From contig PUQB01000098.1 in NCBI GenBank assembly GCA_003024785.1, positions 584,572 through 648,571 on the forward strand: 64,000 bases of DNA, given 5' to 3'. The position numbers and the translations under genes are program-made. How positions within the stretch are numbered: position 1 is the first letter of the stretch; every line of letters begins with the position of its first letter. The notes beneath the pieces were generated by a model, which was not told where the DNA came from, ran no database searches, and worked only from the letters and a program-made list of their open reading frames with translations. Below are positions 1 to 11,404 of the stretch, in pieces. The stretch comes from Selaginella tamariscina (lineage: Eukaryota > Streptophyta > Lycopodiopsida > Selaginellales > Selaginellaceae).

Positions 1-892
1 AATTGGGATGCCATTGCGGGAAAGTTCATGACGATGTCAAGGATCCCATGTTCACTCTTGAGGACCTAGATTCTTTAGACAAAGCTATTGTTCATACAGT
101 TCATTACGATAATCGACTTTTTAAGCTATGTCAAGAGAAACTTTTGACAAATATTTTATATTTCAACTCTAATAATGCAAAAGCCATCGGCCACTTTATC
201 TTCTGATGCTGAACTGATGCAAGTGAATGTTTTTCGACCCATGAATTAACAATTTCAATTTAGACCATGGTTTAAATCATCAAATAAACCATGGTGGTCT
301 AGATCAACAAACTTTAAATATTTATGTAATGATTTTTAAATTAAATCAAATATATAAATTTAATCTTATATTCTTTAATTTTATGAATACCTTTTCAATT
401 TATTCATTATATTAAATTATTAGTATATCTTATTGGTTCAACAAAATAAAATTTTGATCATACTTAAGGTTCACGAGGAATGGTAGTAACTAATAAATTA
501 TATTATTAAAAATTAAGGTTTATTATTCATGAATATTAAAAATCATGGTGTAAGCCAAAAAAGTTAATTCATGCTTCAATCACGAGTACAACTAACACAA
601 GTCAAGTGACAATGACGTTTTCAAGCAAACTTGTGTTTATATTGTGGTAAGGATTGCTAGGTGCCCAAATCGACAACAAAGTCAAGCTAAGGTGGTGGAT
701 GGTCCCTAAGGCAAGTCAGAAAACGAGGAGGTCCAATCCGAATAGGAACATTTCGATTGGACCACTGCAAGTCTGCTCCAGATATCTCTTCTCGACAACA
801 GTTCTACTTATGATCCCAACAATGAACACCAACAAGCCCTTTCTTCGTTCGATTACTATCTTGACATTTAATAGTATTCAAGTTAACGTAAA
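1..892 (+). mobile_element. Degenerate retrotransposon gag remnant (element D), block I copy
   Basis: This is the 3' part of a decayed Ty3/gypsy gag. The first 205 bases translate to a gag tail (HDDVKDPMFTLEDLDSLDK) that also occurs complete at 34499-35010 and 40763-41280. A degraded CCHC knuckle region lies near 625-680, where the copy lacks some bases present at 35418-35461. Bases 210-600 are AT-rich with no coding signal. The first 30 bases carry a deletion of about 17 bases relative to the two other copies. The window begins inside this remnant, so its 5' part is not visible. Confidence 0.6.
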
Positions 893-1055
893 TGTCATAG
901 TTCTAACCTGTTGGGTTGACTACTTGGGTAAAGATTGTGGGATATGTGGGCAAACGACCCAAATAGACCTGGGTCATCATGACCAGGGGCCCTCTCATAA
1001 ACACCAATTGGCCTTTTGCCTAGTTGGCTTAAGGAGAGAGAGAAAGGTTCTGACA
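893..1055 (+). repeat. 162-bp TGTCA...TGACA repeat, copy 1
   Basis: This is one of five near-identical copies of about 162 bp (others at 16215, 35691, 41957 and 50025). The ends form a 5-bp inverted repeat, TGTCA and TGACA. Here it sits between the D remnant and the LTR of element A. No target-site duplication is visible. It could be a small solo LTR, a TRIM/SMART-like element or a MITE; the class is not resolved. Confidence 0.6.
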
Positions 1056-1060
1056 TTTGG

Positions 1061-1466
1061 TGTCACGACCCGATACAGGATACAGAATATAGGATGTAGG
1101 ATATGGGATACAAGATATGCCTACAGGATATTCCTATAGGATATGCTTATAGGATATACCTACAGGATAAGGATCACCATTTTTAGCTCATGACTAGATT
1201 AGGCTCATGACCAGATTAGCTCTTGGAGTTGTGAGCATAAAAGCTCTAATCTAATTGTTGTACAATCAGTTACTATCAACACTAGTCATTCTATGATCAT
1301 TCTTGTTCCTTGTTCTTATCTTGCTCCTTACCTTTTGCTCTTGTCTTATTCCTAGTTCTTATCCTGCTCTTGTCTTGTTCCTAGCTCTTATCCTACTCTT
1401 GTCTTGTTCCTAGCTCTTGTCCTGCTCCTGAGTCAAGCTTCTTTATTCTTAGATCGTGGCTTGACA
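1061..1466 (+). repeat. 5' LTR of element A copy 1
   Basis: It starts TGTCACGACC and ends GGCTTGACA. U3 contains tandem 13-bp units built on GGATATGCCTACA (about 1075-1170). A TATA-like GCATAAAAG follows near 1236, and R/U5 contains repeated CTTGTCTTGTTCCTAG units. Matches lie at 15509, 42124 and 49337, with a truncated piece at 35858. Confidence 0.8.
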
Positions 1467-1565
1467 GTTTGATAATAACTCCTTTTATAGCTTCTCGATT
1501 TTTAGTTACTTTTTTTTCCTTAGCTTTTTTCCCTTGCTTTTCTTCTTCTTCTTTTTTCACGGATC

Positions 1566-2264
1566 ATGACAGATTTTGAGCAATTCCAATGCGAGCACCA
1601 AATGTTACTTCATGAGCTAGCCACTTTACGCCAAGTGGTCACAGATCTACAAGGTTCCACCAACATGGCGCATGCAACTGTTGATGCATCCTCCAAGGCT
1701 GCTGCACAGGCTCTCTCTTAAGCATCCGTGGTTTCCTCTCTATTAAACTTTTCTTCAAAACCAAAGATCAGCATGCCAGAGAAGTTTAGTGGCAATCGTG
1801 CCAATTTTCAAGGTTTCCTAAATTAGATCAAGTTTTTGATCTGCATGCAACCACGCCGCTACTCGACTAATGCACAAAAGGTTGGCCTTTTGGCATCCTT
1901 ACTAGTTGGATCTCCAGGAGCTTGGGTTCCTTTACTGGAGCGTGACGACCCATTGATGGAAGACTTTGAAGGATTCATGGCTGCCTTTGAAGCCTGCTTT
2001 GGAGATCCTGATAAGTACCATTCCGCATGCACGAAGTTACAAAAGCTCACACAAGGATCCCGACCAACTTCCGTTTATGCATCCGAATTTTAGCAACTTT
2101 GCACGAACATTCCATGTGACGAGACTGTATTGATCGAACACTTCCGTTATGAGTTGAGGGATGACATGAAGGACCTTCTCCTTACATTACCGGATGCCCA
2201 AACATTAACGGAGATCATGCAACAGATCGTTCGCTGCAACAACTGTTTGTTCGAGCGTCATTAG
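1566..2264 (+). pseudogene. Element A copy 1 gag (sushi/Tf1-like), broken
   Basis: This is a gag capsid fragment with in-frame stops. It begins with an ATG reading MTDFEQFQ, followed by a helical leader and the capsid core: the signature KFSGNRANFQGFL, then a leucine-rich block around VGLLASLLVGSPGAWV, then FEACFGDPDK and a repeat-region arginine finger (NNCLFERH). This pattern (KF.G....L..FL, A..W, F..F...F..PD) matches the gag of fungal and vertebrate sushi/Tf1-type chromoviruses more than the usual angiosperm chromovirus gag; that comparison is from family knowledge, not a search. Stops interrupt it near 1721, 1822 and 2091. The following CCHC knuckle near 2380 is out of frame by one base relative to copy 2. 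Confidence 0.7.
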
Positions 2265-2498
2265 AAAAAATTCAATCAGCAGTTTCTGCAAGCCAATCCT
2301 TTAGCAGTTCCTATGGAGGTTGAAAAATACAAGCATGGCCCACTTTTAGATGTTGAGAAGCAACGTCGTCGTGGTGAGAACTTATGTTGTATTGTGATGA
2401 AGCAGGACACAAGGAGCCAGGAAGTTTAAGACGCGTGAAGTTGAAGCTGAAGTTCAATCGGAAAACTTCAATGTCCACTTCGTCTAGAAGCCGCAAAG

Positions 2499-2939
2499 TT
2501 GGATGTAGATGCAGGCTCCATTGGTGCTGCTCACACCATTCCGTCGCTCAAGTTTCCTGTACACATTTGCCTCAATAATCGAGAGCTCAAAGAGTTTGCC
2601 ATGTTAGACACTGGTGCAAATGCATGCTTCATGAATGACACTTTTGCAACTCAGTATGGCATTCTAGTGGTGAAGTTGAAACGTACAGTTCCTGTAGAAG
2701 TTGCAAATGGTTGTCTGATTGCTTCTGGCACAATTACCCATGCTACCACACCTCTCTCTTGCACTCATGACACATTCAACTGTTTAGTTTCCTTCAACTT
2801 GATCAAGACTTGGACGACTCTTATCGTTTTGGGCATGCCATGGTTTGTGGTTGAAAATCCTCAGGTCGGCTGGAGGTCTAGGACGCTCACATTTTCCTCT
2901 CCAATAGCCAGGATTAATCTTGTACCTTCTAGTGTGTAG
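2499..2939 (+). pseudogene. Element A copy 1 aspartic protease
   Basis: This is a retropepsin domain of about 145 residues. The active-site motif is AMLDTGANACF near residues 34-44. The C-terminal hydrophobic signature is IVLGMPWF, equivalent to the ILGxDWL of Ty3/gypsy proteases. It lies between gag and RT as expected. The segment is open, but no intact upstream gag frame leads into it and a stop follows directly, so it is a remnant of a polyprotein. The equivalent in copy 2 is at 45341-45715. Confidence 0.75.
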
Positions 2940-3370
2940 GATATGACCCTAGTGTCTGAGGCAACACAAGCTACAGGATTGACTGTGCTTGTTCTTGTAT
3001 CAGTGTTGAAGATTCCTCCTTGACAGGATTCACCTCATGTTAGTTCTTCAACACATCCGCAGGCTCTCTCCACTCCTGTAAGTTCACGGATTCATATACA
3101 AGGTTCTTCCAATCATGTATCAGTGTCGAAGGTTCCTCCTCAATAAGATCCATCTCCTGTCAGTTCGTCAGCACATTCACAAGCTCTCCTCACTCCTGTG
3201 CATTCACAAACTTCTGTATAGGATTTTTCCAATTCTATACACTCATTAACATTTGCACAGTTTTTTCCAATCATACCTCTTTTCATTACTCTGCTTTTGT
3301 TTCACCCCCCAAGATCCTTCCTCTTTTTCAGTCATAGCTCCCTCCTCCTCTTCGAATTCTTACCACTACT

Positions 3371-4840
3371 ATGCATGAACTTGTCACTGATCCTGCTCCT
3401 TTTCATCTTTTTACTTTTCAAGTAACTCCTACGTCCTCTTTTACCTTTCTTGTATCTGACTCTTCTGTTTTTCAATTTCCTTTTCCTTTTCCTTCTCCTT
3501 CTCTTTCTCCTACTTCTTCCCTGCCATCCAAGTATCACTCATTTCAGGACGTTTTTTATAAGCACAAGGTTGCAGTTTTTCCTATTCACAGGTTCTACGA
3601 TTATCCTATCGATCTTGAGGAAGGGAAGACTTCACCGTTCGGACCGATTTATGCACTATCACCTACAAAATTGGAGGTTCTTCGTTAGTACATCGAGGAC
3701 AACTTGGCATCCAGCTTCATTCGTCACTCAAAGTCCCCTGCAGGAGCACCTATCTTCTTTATCAAAAAGAAAGATGAGAGTTTGCATTTGGTTGTAGACT
3801 ACAGGGGTTTGAATCAAGTCACCATCTGGAATCGTACCCATTAGTATTGATCCTGGAACTTCTCGATCGGTTGCGAGGAACAAAGGTGTTCATGAAGATC
3901 AACTTACGAGGGGCCTACAATCTTGTACGGATTTATCCAGGCGATGAGTGGAAGACTGCCTTTCGTATAAGTATGAACATTTCAAGTACACGGTGATGCC
4001 TTTCGGACTTACAAATGCCCCAGCTGTGTTCCAACACATGGTGAATGACATCTTTTATAACTTCCTGGACCAGTTTGTGGTGATCTACCTCGATGACATT
4101 TTGATTTTCTCCAAGGACCAGGTGGCACATAACAAACATGTACGGCTAGTTTTACAGAGCTTCGCGAGCATGGCCTATATGCGAAGTTAGAGAAGTGTTT
4201 TTTCAACAGGGATACTGTGGATTTCTTGGGCTAGGTGAAGACTATCGTGGAGTGGGAGAGGCCCAAGTCTGTATGAGACATACAATTTTCTGGGCTTTGC
4301 AAACTTCTATAGGCGGTTCATACAAGACTTCTCCAAGCGTGTACTTCAACTCACAGAACTCACCAAGTGCACGGGGGTTTAGGGTTTTGGTCCGACAAGG
4401 CAGACTCTTGGTCCGACAAGGCAGAACATGCATTCACAGCACTCAAGGATGCCTTCACGACAGCTCCAATTTTAATACATCTTGATTCTTCTCATCCTTT
4501 CTTCGTGAAAGTAGATACTTCGGATTTTGCAGTAGGTTCTATATTATCACAAGTTGGAGAAGACAAGTTACTCCATCCTGTAACCTTTCACTCTCGTAAG
4601 TTCCTTTCGGCGGAGATCAATTATGAAATTCATGACAAAGAACTCAAGGCCATTGTGGATTTGTTTGAGGAGTGGTGGCACTTCTTGGAAGGTGCTGTGC
4701 ATCATGTACAAGTTCTTATGGATCACAAGAATCTGAAGTTTTGTCAGATGGCTCGAGTTCTCAATTGGCGACATGTTAGGTGGGTGGAATTCCTATCACG
4801 TTTTGATTTTGTCACTGTCTACAGGCCTGGTTATTGAAAT
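3371..4840 (+). pseudogene. Element A copy 1 reverse transcriptase and RNase H, fragmented
   Basis: A Ser/Pro/Phe-rich linker (3371-3540) leads into the RT start (DLEEGKTSPFGPIYALSP). Next come a [11 protein letters not shown] block near 3791, [15 protein letters not shown] near 3987, and the catalytic YLDD at 4086-4097 within [14 protein letters not shown]. RNase H follows from about 4440: VDTSDFAVGSILSQ contains the first catalytic Asp, and NYEIHDKELKAIV contains the catalytic Glu. The connection ends near VTVYRPGY. At least five frame changes are needed to read through. Copy 2 (46217-47700) is colinear. Confidence 0.75.
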
Positions 4841-5005
4841 GGCAAAGCAGACGCATTGTCTAGGCGCTCTTACTTTGCACTGACCCTGGGTGATCCTGCA
4901 TATGACTGTCAAAAGCAAGTGTTGTTGGGTCCTAATCAATTTCGGCTTGCGGCACTATAGGTTCATCAGGCTCCAACAAATTTAACACTTCTATAGGACA
5001 TCCAT

Positions 5006-5207
5006 TTGCAGTTGGCTACAGATGACTTGGCAAAGAATGTGTTCTCACACATTAGTCCTGGCATCGCAAGCTCCTCTTCCTCCAATTTCCGTACAGACTA
5101 CAAGTTGTTTGCCATAAAGGACGGACTCATGTACCAGGAAGGTCTCCTGTACATTCCTGTTGGTGTTTGCAGGACTCGTGTGGTACAGGATTGTCATGAT
5201 ACCCTGG
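5006..5207 (+). pseudogene. Element A copy 1 integrase, N-terminal part before element B
   Basis: This segment is the linker between RNase H and integrase plus the start of the integrase zinc finger (VQDCHDT). It stops at 5207 exactly where element B begins. The coding sequence resumes at 14239 with YKTFWCAKTVELVTHNYWW. Comparison with uninterrupted copy 2 near 48065 shows that no bases other than element B and a 5-bp target duplication intervene. Confidence 0.75.
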
Positions 5208-5748
5208 TGTTAGAGGCCAAAAATATAGCATGTAGGAACTGCATACATAGGACTTTCCTACGGTGGAGGAATAACTTGTAGGAAAGTAGTAGTAGGAAAT
5301 ATCCTGTGTACAGGAAAAATCCTACACAGTAGGAAAAATCCTACAGGGTAGGAAGGATCCTACGGTTGCAGGAAGCAGACAGTTATGACGGTTGGAGGAG
5401 GACAGGATTCGGTTAGGGCAAGGAAGGGCAAGAAGGAGAGAGAGACTATGAAGGCTATGAAGGCTATGGAGAGCAATGCATGAGAGAGAGAGTATCTTTG
5501 GGAGAGAAGTAAGTCTCCACACTTGCTATCTCTTTGTATTCATATAGTAATGCAAGTGCATTTATGGTGTATTGTGAATGCTTATACATGGCAATGGCCA
5601 AAGCAAAATCCTATCCTTGACCTTAGAGACAAGATAAGTATATATATAGAGCTCTCTATTGGACGAAATCCCTACACTTTAACTTGCAAAGCTTTTCCTG
5701 CGCTGTGAACAGTGTTTTCTGCACACAGGAAAGTTTTGTATGTTAACA
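5208..5748 (+). repeat. 5' LTR of element B
   Basis: It starts TGTTAGAGGCC and ends TGTTAACA, and matches 13694-14233. I count two substitutions and six short indels between the two. U3 carries several copies of GGAAAAATCCTACA-like units (5310-5360). A TATA-like TATATATAGAG is at about 5640. Confidence 0.9.
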
Positions 5749-5750
5749 CA

Positions 5751-5766
5751 TGGCGACCACGGAGGG
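5751..5766 (+). promoter_or_regulatory. Primer-binding-site-like sequence of element B
   Basis: TGGCGACCACGGAGGG begins two bases after the 5' LTR, the place where a tRNA primes minus-strand synthesis. The TGG start fits a tRNA CCA end. I do not assign the tRNA. Confidence 0.5.
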
Positions 5767-5856
5767 ATTTCGCCATTGTTGTGGAGGAATTTGTTGAATT
5801 CCTAAGTGAGAAGTGACATAGCTCTGAGAGAAGTAGAGCTTAAGTGAAAAAGAAGT

Positions 5857-7508
5857 GTGTATATATATGATGATGGATGGCCTTGGAGGAATAACTCGTC
5901 TCTAGCAAGAGAGAGAGATAATAGGCAGGCCGAGAGAGAGGCTGCCCGAGCTGAGCAAATAGAGCTTGCTAATAGGCAAGAAGCTCTTATAAAACTCATT
6001 GATCAGATAGGAGAAAGTGCTGCTAAAGGTGTGGAGGATATACAATACGGTGACTATCAAACTGCAGGAGAAGAGGAGTTGGAAGGAACTCCTCGGAGAA
6101 CAGGATTTCCTATTAGACCAGGAGGAGTATCTCCTGGAAATTCCCCTCTTGGTGAGGAGGAAGGTGGTAGAGAAAACCCACCGAGTATGTCTAATATGAC
6201 ACTTTTCCCCGGAATGTTGGGAGGCACATTGATGTTCCCAATATTTTCCGCAGGAAAGAAGGAAAATCCTAAAAGACATTTATTGCAGTTTGAGGAAGTT
6301 GTAAAGTTGTATAAAGTAAGCAATGCAGATAAGTTGCTTATATTTCCTCACACATTAAAAGGAAATGCATCTGATTGGTATTATGAGTTGGAGAAGATGT
6401 GAGAGAAGATTATGAAAAGTTACAGAAGCTTTTAAAGAATACTTTAAAAAGGAAGAGTTGCCTGAAGAGCACTTAGAGAAGCTCAGAAATATCCTACAAG
6501 GAAAAACTGAAACTCTAGAGGAATATACACACCGTTTTAAAAAGCATGAAAAGAAATGCTCACTATATGTTAAGGAAGAAGCTTTGCTTCAATGGTATAA
6601 GCAAGGATTGCAGAAGCCATATAGGCATTATGCAATGACAATTGAGGAAGTAGACAGGAAAGATCTTGTAAAGCATCTTAAAGATTATGAGAAGAAGAGG
6701 AGACAAATAGAAAATATAGCAGAAGGAAAGATAAAATCCTCAAGGAGAAAGGAGGATAGTTCAGATGATGAGGATGAACCTATCAAAGTTCGGGATTATA
6801 AGGCTGATGAGAGAATGTTATTACAGCTAGTTAAGTCCTTGAAAGGTAATCCTGTGTATAAGGAATTAGATGCAAAGTATGGTGTGCCAAGTGTAAAAAT
6901 CCTGGACATACTAAGGATGAGTGTAGACTACAGTTGCCAAAATGTCAAATATGTGATAAAGAAGGACATTCGGCAAAAGACTGTAAGTATTTTATTAATC
7001 AAAATGTGGCACGTGTGGAAAAAGAAAGGAAAAGAAGGAAGAAAGGAAGGCTGGTATAACAGGCCGTTTCCTGTGAGACAACCACCTGTTACCACATTCC
7101 CATCTCGAATAGGAAGCTCTATTATGAGGAACAGCCTGGGAGTTGGGAAGAAGGAAGAAATAGGAATCCTTTTGATAACAGAAGGAATGTTCCTTATACA
7201 GGAGGAGATGATAGGCTGTATGAGGGAATCAAACTAGATATGCTCCACCATATAAGCCTAATATGGGAAGGAAGGAGACGTCCTATAGAGGACCAGAAAG
7301 ATATCCAAGAAAAGAAAGTTATGGAGATCAAAATAACTATAGACAAAGACAAGTACAAGGAAGGAATTCTATTAATCTTACTTGTTATACATGTGGAGAG
7401 AAAGGACATATTTCTCCAAATTGTCCTAAGAATCAGCCTTCCACCTCAAACAATGCTCCAAGAGAGAGCTTGGAGCTCGGTTCATTGATGTGGACGAGAA
7501 TGAGCTAG
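5857..7508 (+). pseudogene. Element B gag with three CCHC knuckles, frameshifted
   Basis: The N-terminal part (5857-6402) has a charged coiled-coil-like stretch rich in Arg, Glu and Ala, then a capsid-like segment (HLLQFEEVVKLYKV, GNASDWYYEL). The second part (6458-7237) continues the capsid, with EYTHRFKKHEKKC and a lysine-rich linker. Three CX2CX4HX4C zinc knuckles can be read: CAKCKNPGHTKDEC near 6883, CQICDKEGHSAKDC near 6942, and CYTCGEKGHISPNC near 7382. The first two lie in a different frame from the long open segment, so at least one frameshift occurs near 6870. A stop at 6400 and shifts near 6450 and 7240 also break it. No clear ATG start is visible: the open segment begins at a GTG and the true start may lie elsewhere. 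Confidence 0.75.
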
Positions 7509-8070
7509 AAAACCATCCTGCCGTGAGAGCAGTAATCTGTACAAAAAGAAATATATGTCAGAAACAGGAATACCTTCCAGCAGAAGAAGGAAATTCTGTA
7601 TCCATTGCGGGATAGTACGCAAACAATGGGAGAGATGAACACTCATCTCCAAGAACGAGATCTCCCTGAGTATATCTCGGATGATGATACACAACCGACG
7701 GATATACCTAAAGATCTAAAAATAACTGATTCTATTTTAGGGAAGAATATTCAAGAGAAAAAGAATATTCCTGTAAAAACAGAGTAACCCTAGAAAACAG
7801 AGCATTCCTGTGAAACGGATTCAGGATGACGTGGCAGAATCAATGGCTCAAAGTGCATTGAGCCAAGAAATTACAATCACGTTGGGACAATTAATACATA
7901 TTGCCCCATATATTAAAAATCAAATCTTGGAAATGTTGAACATTGTTCCAAAATCCTTACCTGCATATACAGGAAATGAAATTCACCGAGTAGAAAAACA
8001 TTATGAAAAAGAAGGTGATTATGATGGGTATGTGCCCAGCATTACTGTATATATTGGTAAAACAAGATAA

Positions 8071-8449
8071 AAGAAGTCCTTATAGATGGAGGCTCAGGAG
8101 TTAATTTTATTGAGGAACATGCTTGTAAGAAAATGGGTTTAGGACCCATTGAGCCTGCTCCTTTTAATTTAAAAATGGCAGACCAGAGAAGTGTCAAGCC
8201 TACAGGTATAGTGAGAGGAGTGACTATATCTATAAAGGGTCTTAAATATAAGTGTCCCTTATTGTCCTCCAAATGGAAGGAAAAGATACTGTATATACTA
8301 TGTTATTAGGTAGGCCTTGGCTGAAAACTGCTAAAGTTATACAGGATTGGGGAACAGGAAAGATGACGCTGGGAGAAGGAGAAGGAAAACCGGTGATATA
8401 CAATCATACAAAAAGGTATGTTAAAAAGGAAAACAGACCCTTATTTTAG
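8071..8449 (+). pseudogene. Element B protease
   Basis: This is a retropepsin-like segment. Its active-site block is VLIDGGSGVNFIEE near 8082, with DGG in place of the usual DTG/DSG, followed by a flap-like region and the C-terminal TMLLGRPWLKTA near 8297. A frameshift near 8265 separates the two halves. It lies between gag and RT. Upstream, 7605-8070 is acidic linker sequence with no recognisable domain. Confidence 0.65.
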
Positions 8450-8550
8450 AAGGATATGACTGGTTTAATGGCTTAGACGATCAGGAAGAAGTAGAAATCC
8501 TGAAAGCATATCCTGACTTAAAAGTCCTGACGGATATAGACTTAAACGTA

Positions 8551-9815
8551 GTGCTGAAAGGAAAGAAAACTGTTCAGCAGAAGGAAGAAGATAGGCCCGG
8601 ATTGCAGGAAAAGTTCTATAAGGCAATCCCATATGAGATTGATTTACAGGAACAGCCTGCGGAGTATACATATGTGTATACTACAGATCCTTTGCAGCAA
8701 GTGAATATAGGTACAGAAAATGAACCTAAAAACCTATTCATTGCTCAGGAATTAGATAAAGAATTCCAGGAAAAAGGATTGAATTTGCTTCAAAAATATC
8801 AGGATGTTTTTGCCTGGTCCTATAAAGATCTTAAAGGCATACCTCCTGAATTGTGTACACACACTATACAATTATTACCAGGAAGTGAGCCTGTGAAACA
8901 GAGAGCATATAGGATGAATCCTAATTATGCACAGCTTGTGAAGGAGGAGATAGATAAGCTGTTAAGTGTAGGTTTTATTTATCCTATACAGGGTGCACAA
9001 TGGTTATCACCACTTGTGATTGTTCCTAAAAAGAATGGAAAGTTGAGAGTATGTGTAAACTATAAGAAGTTAAATGATGCCACAAAGAAGGATGTTTTTC
9101 CTATCCCATTTACAGAAGAAATGTTGGATAGTGTGGCCGGACATGAGATGTATTCCTTTATGGATGGATTCTCAGGATATAATCAGATTCTAGTAGCTCC
9201 GGAGGACCAACATAAAACAGCTTTTATAAGTCCATGGGGTGCATATGCATATAAAGTTATGCCATTTGGCTTATGTAATGCACCTTTTACTTTCCAAAGG
9301 ATCATAACTGATACCTTTAGGGAATATTTATTGGATTTTATGAAAGTTTTTATGGATGATTTTAGTGTATATAGTGATAAAGAGAATCATCTTTATTGTT
9401 TAGAAAGGTGTTTTCAGAAATGTAAGCAAAATCAGTTGCTTTAAATCCTGAGAAATGTAATTTTTTTGTAAAATCAGGAGTTCTCTTAGGACATGTAGTG
9501 TGTAAGGAAGGAATCCTGGTGGATCAGGATAAGGTTAAAGTTATACTTACCTTACAATCACCGCAGGATCTAAAAGAATTAAGGCGGTTTTTAGGAAAGA
9601 TTGGCTATCATAGGAGGTTTATTAAGGATTATGCCCAAATAGCCAGACCTTTAACTGACCTTTTAAAGGCAGGAAAATCCTATGATTGGACTCCTGCGTG
9701 TCAGGAAGCTTTTGATACATTAAGGAAATCTTTAGTAACAGCACCTATATTAGTGAATCCTAAATGGGACAGGAGGGAATTTCATGTGCAGGTTGATGCT
9801 CAGACATTGCAATAG
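8551..9815 (+). pseudogene. Element B reverse transcriptase
   Basis: An open segment of 297 codons (8551-9444) holds the RT palm and fingers: WLSPLVIVPKKNGKLRVCVN, KLNDATKKDVFPIP, MPFGLCNAPFTFQR and the catalytic FMDDFSVY near 9350. A one-base shift near 9440 moves the thumb (QSPQDLKELRRFLGKIGYH) into a second frame (9498-9815). FMDDFSVY, in place of YLDDILI, is characteristic of the Athila/Tat branch. It would copy element RNA into DNA within the virus-like particle if intact. Confidence 0.85.
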
Positions 9816-10130
9816 GAGCTATCCTTACGCAGACGCAGGAAGATGGAAAGGATCGTCCTAGCAGAGGTAAACTATACTACCACAGAAAAAGAAGCTTTAG
9901 GAATGGTATATGCAATTCATAAATTAGACACTATTTATTAGCTAATAAAGTCAAAATCTTTGTAGATCATAAGGCTTTGTTACATCTTTTAAACAAGCCA
10001 GTCCTAACAGGACGTTTAGCTAGATGGTTTCTCCTGTTACAGGAGTATGATTTTCAAATCATACATAAACCTGGTAGACAGCATGAACAGGCTGACCATT
10101 TAAGCCGCATTAACAGGAGAAGTTCCAATC
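9770..10130 (+). pseudogene. Element B RNase H, degenerate
   Basis: The first catalytic block is visible as FHVQVDAQTLQ near 9780 before a frame change. Then come AEVNYTTTEKEALGMVYAIH near 9870, with the catalytic Glu, and VDHKALLHLLNK near 9963. The domain ends near a conserved HKPGRQHEQADHLSR segment around 10065-10110. A short internal deletion and shifts mean it is not translatable as it stands. Confidence 0.65.
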
Positions 10131-10327
10131 CAGTACATGGATGACTTTCCTGATGCACACTTGTTTCATGTGCATTCCTCCTACATGGATGGATGACATA
10201 AAAGTTTATTTGTCGACTGGACTAGTTCCACCATCCTATGAGACTAATGATCAGAAAAAGTTATTTGTCGTGAGGACACGACGTTATTCTTTGGTGGGAG
10301 GAAAGTTATATAAGAGGTCAGGATGGA

Positions 10328-11072
10328 GTGTTAAGACGTTGGGTGGAACCTTTTGAGGTTATGGATATCCTGAAAGAGGCCCATGCGGGTCTAGCAGGAG
10401 GGCATTTTGCAGAGGAAATAACTGCAAGGAAAATATTACAGGCTGGGTTATGGTGGCCTACATTATGGAAGGATGTAGGAGATTTCTGTAGGAAATGTGA
10501 TAAGTGCCAAAGAGCACATATACCACCTAAGAAACAGGTATATCCTTAAATCCTATCCTACCACTAGAACCTTTTCAAAGGTGGGGAATGGATTTTATAG
10601 GACCTATAAATCCTGTGAGTACAAAAAGGAATCAATATATTCTGGTACTTACGGATTATATGACTAAGTGGGTAGAAGCAGAACCTATGAGGAAAGCTGA
10701 TGCTTATAATACAGCGTGCTATATATAATATGTTATAGTGCTTATGGAATTCCTAAGGAAATCATAAGTGATAGAGGAAAACACTTTATTAATGAAACAA
10801 TTCAAACACTTATGGAAGAATTTGTTATAAAACATAAGAAATCTACACCTTATTATCCTCAAGGGAATGGTCAAGCTGAATCTACAAATAAAGTCCTTAA
10901 GAATGTTTTAAGGAAAGTGATTCAGGAAAATGGAAAAGACTGGGATGAAAGACTTCCTGAAGTCTTGTGGGCTTACAGGACAGCCTATAAGGTTGTAACA
11001 GGAATGACGCCTTTTAAGTTAGCATATGGACTTGAGGCAATAACTCCTGTTGAATATATTGTGCCATCTTAA
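10328..11072 (+). pseudogene. Element B integrase
   Basis: The zinc-binding domain reads HAGLAGGHFAEEITARK, then LWWPTLWKDVGDFCRKCDKC, giving the HHCC set. The catalytic core follows: the first Asp in WGMDFIGPI near 10588, the second in SDRGKHF near 10770, and the Glu in GNGQAESTNKVLKNV near 10866. A stop after KKQVYP (10549) and a shift near 10700 separate the two halves. The C-terminal part ends near 11072 (GLEAITPVEYIVPS). The order RT-RNase H-integrase identifies Ty3/gypsy. Confidence 0.8.
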
Positions 11073-11404
11073 GGATTGCTGTAAAGCATAATTTAGGTGA
11101 GCAAGAATCCTTACAACGTAGGCTACAGGAATTAGAAAAACTGGATGAGATAAGATTACATGCTTTATGGACTGTACAGGCAATTCAGAAAAGAAGGAGA
11201 GCCTGGTATAATAGGAAAAGAAAGAAGCATGATATAAGAGAAGGAGATTTGGTCTTGTGGTATAGAGGAAGTGTTGATAAACCACAGATAAATTAAAATG
11301 AAATGGTTAGGTCCATTCAAAGTCAAGGAGATAAGTGAGGAAGGTGTGGTAAATGTTGAAACCCTAACAGGAGACGGAATGCAGAAAGGGTAAACATAAA
11401 TAAA

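Noticed and set aside
893..1055. Cassandra-type TRIM with a 5S rRNA-like promoter
   Set aside because: I could not see 5S internal promoter boxes in the 162-bp repeat; it is left as an unclassified repeat.
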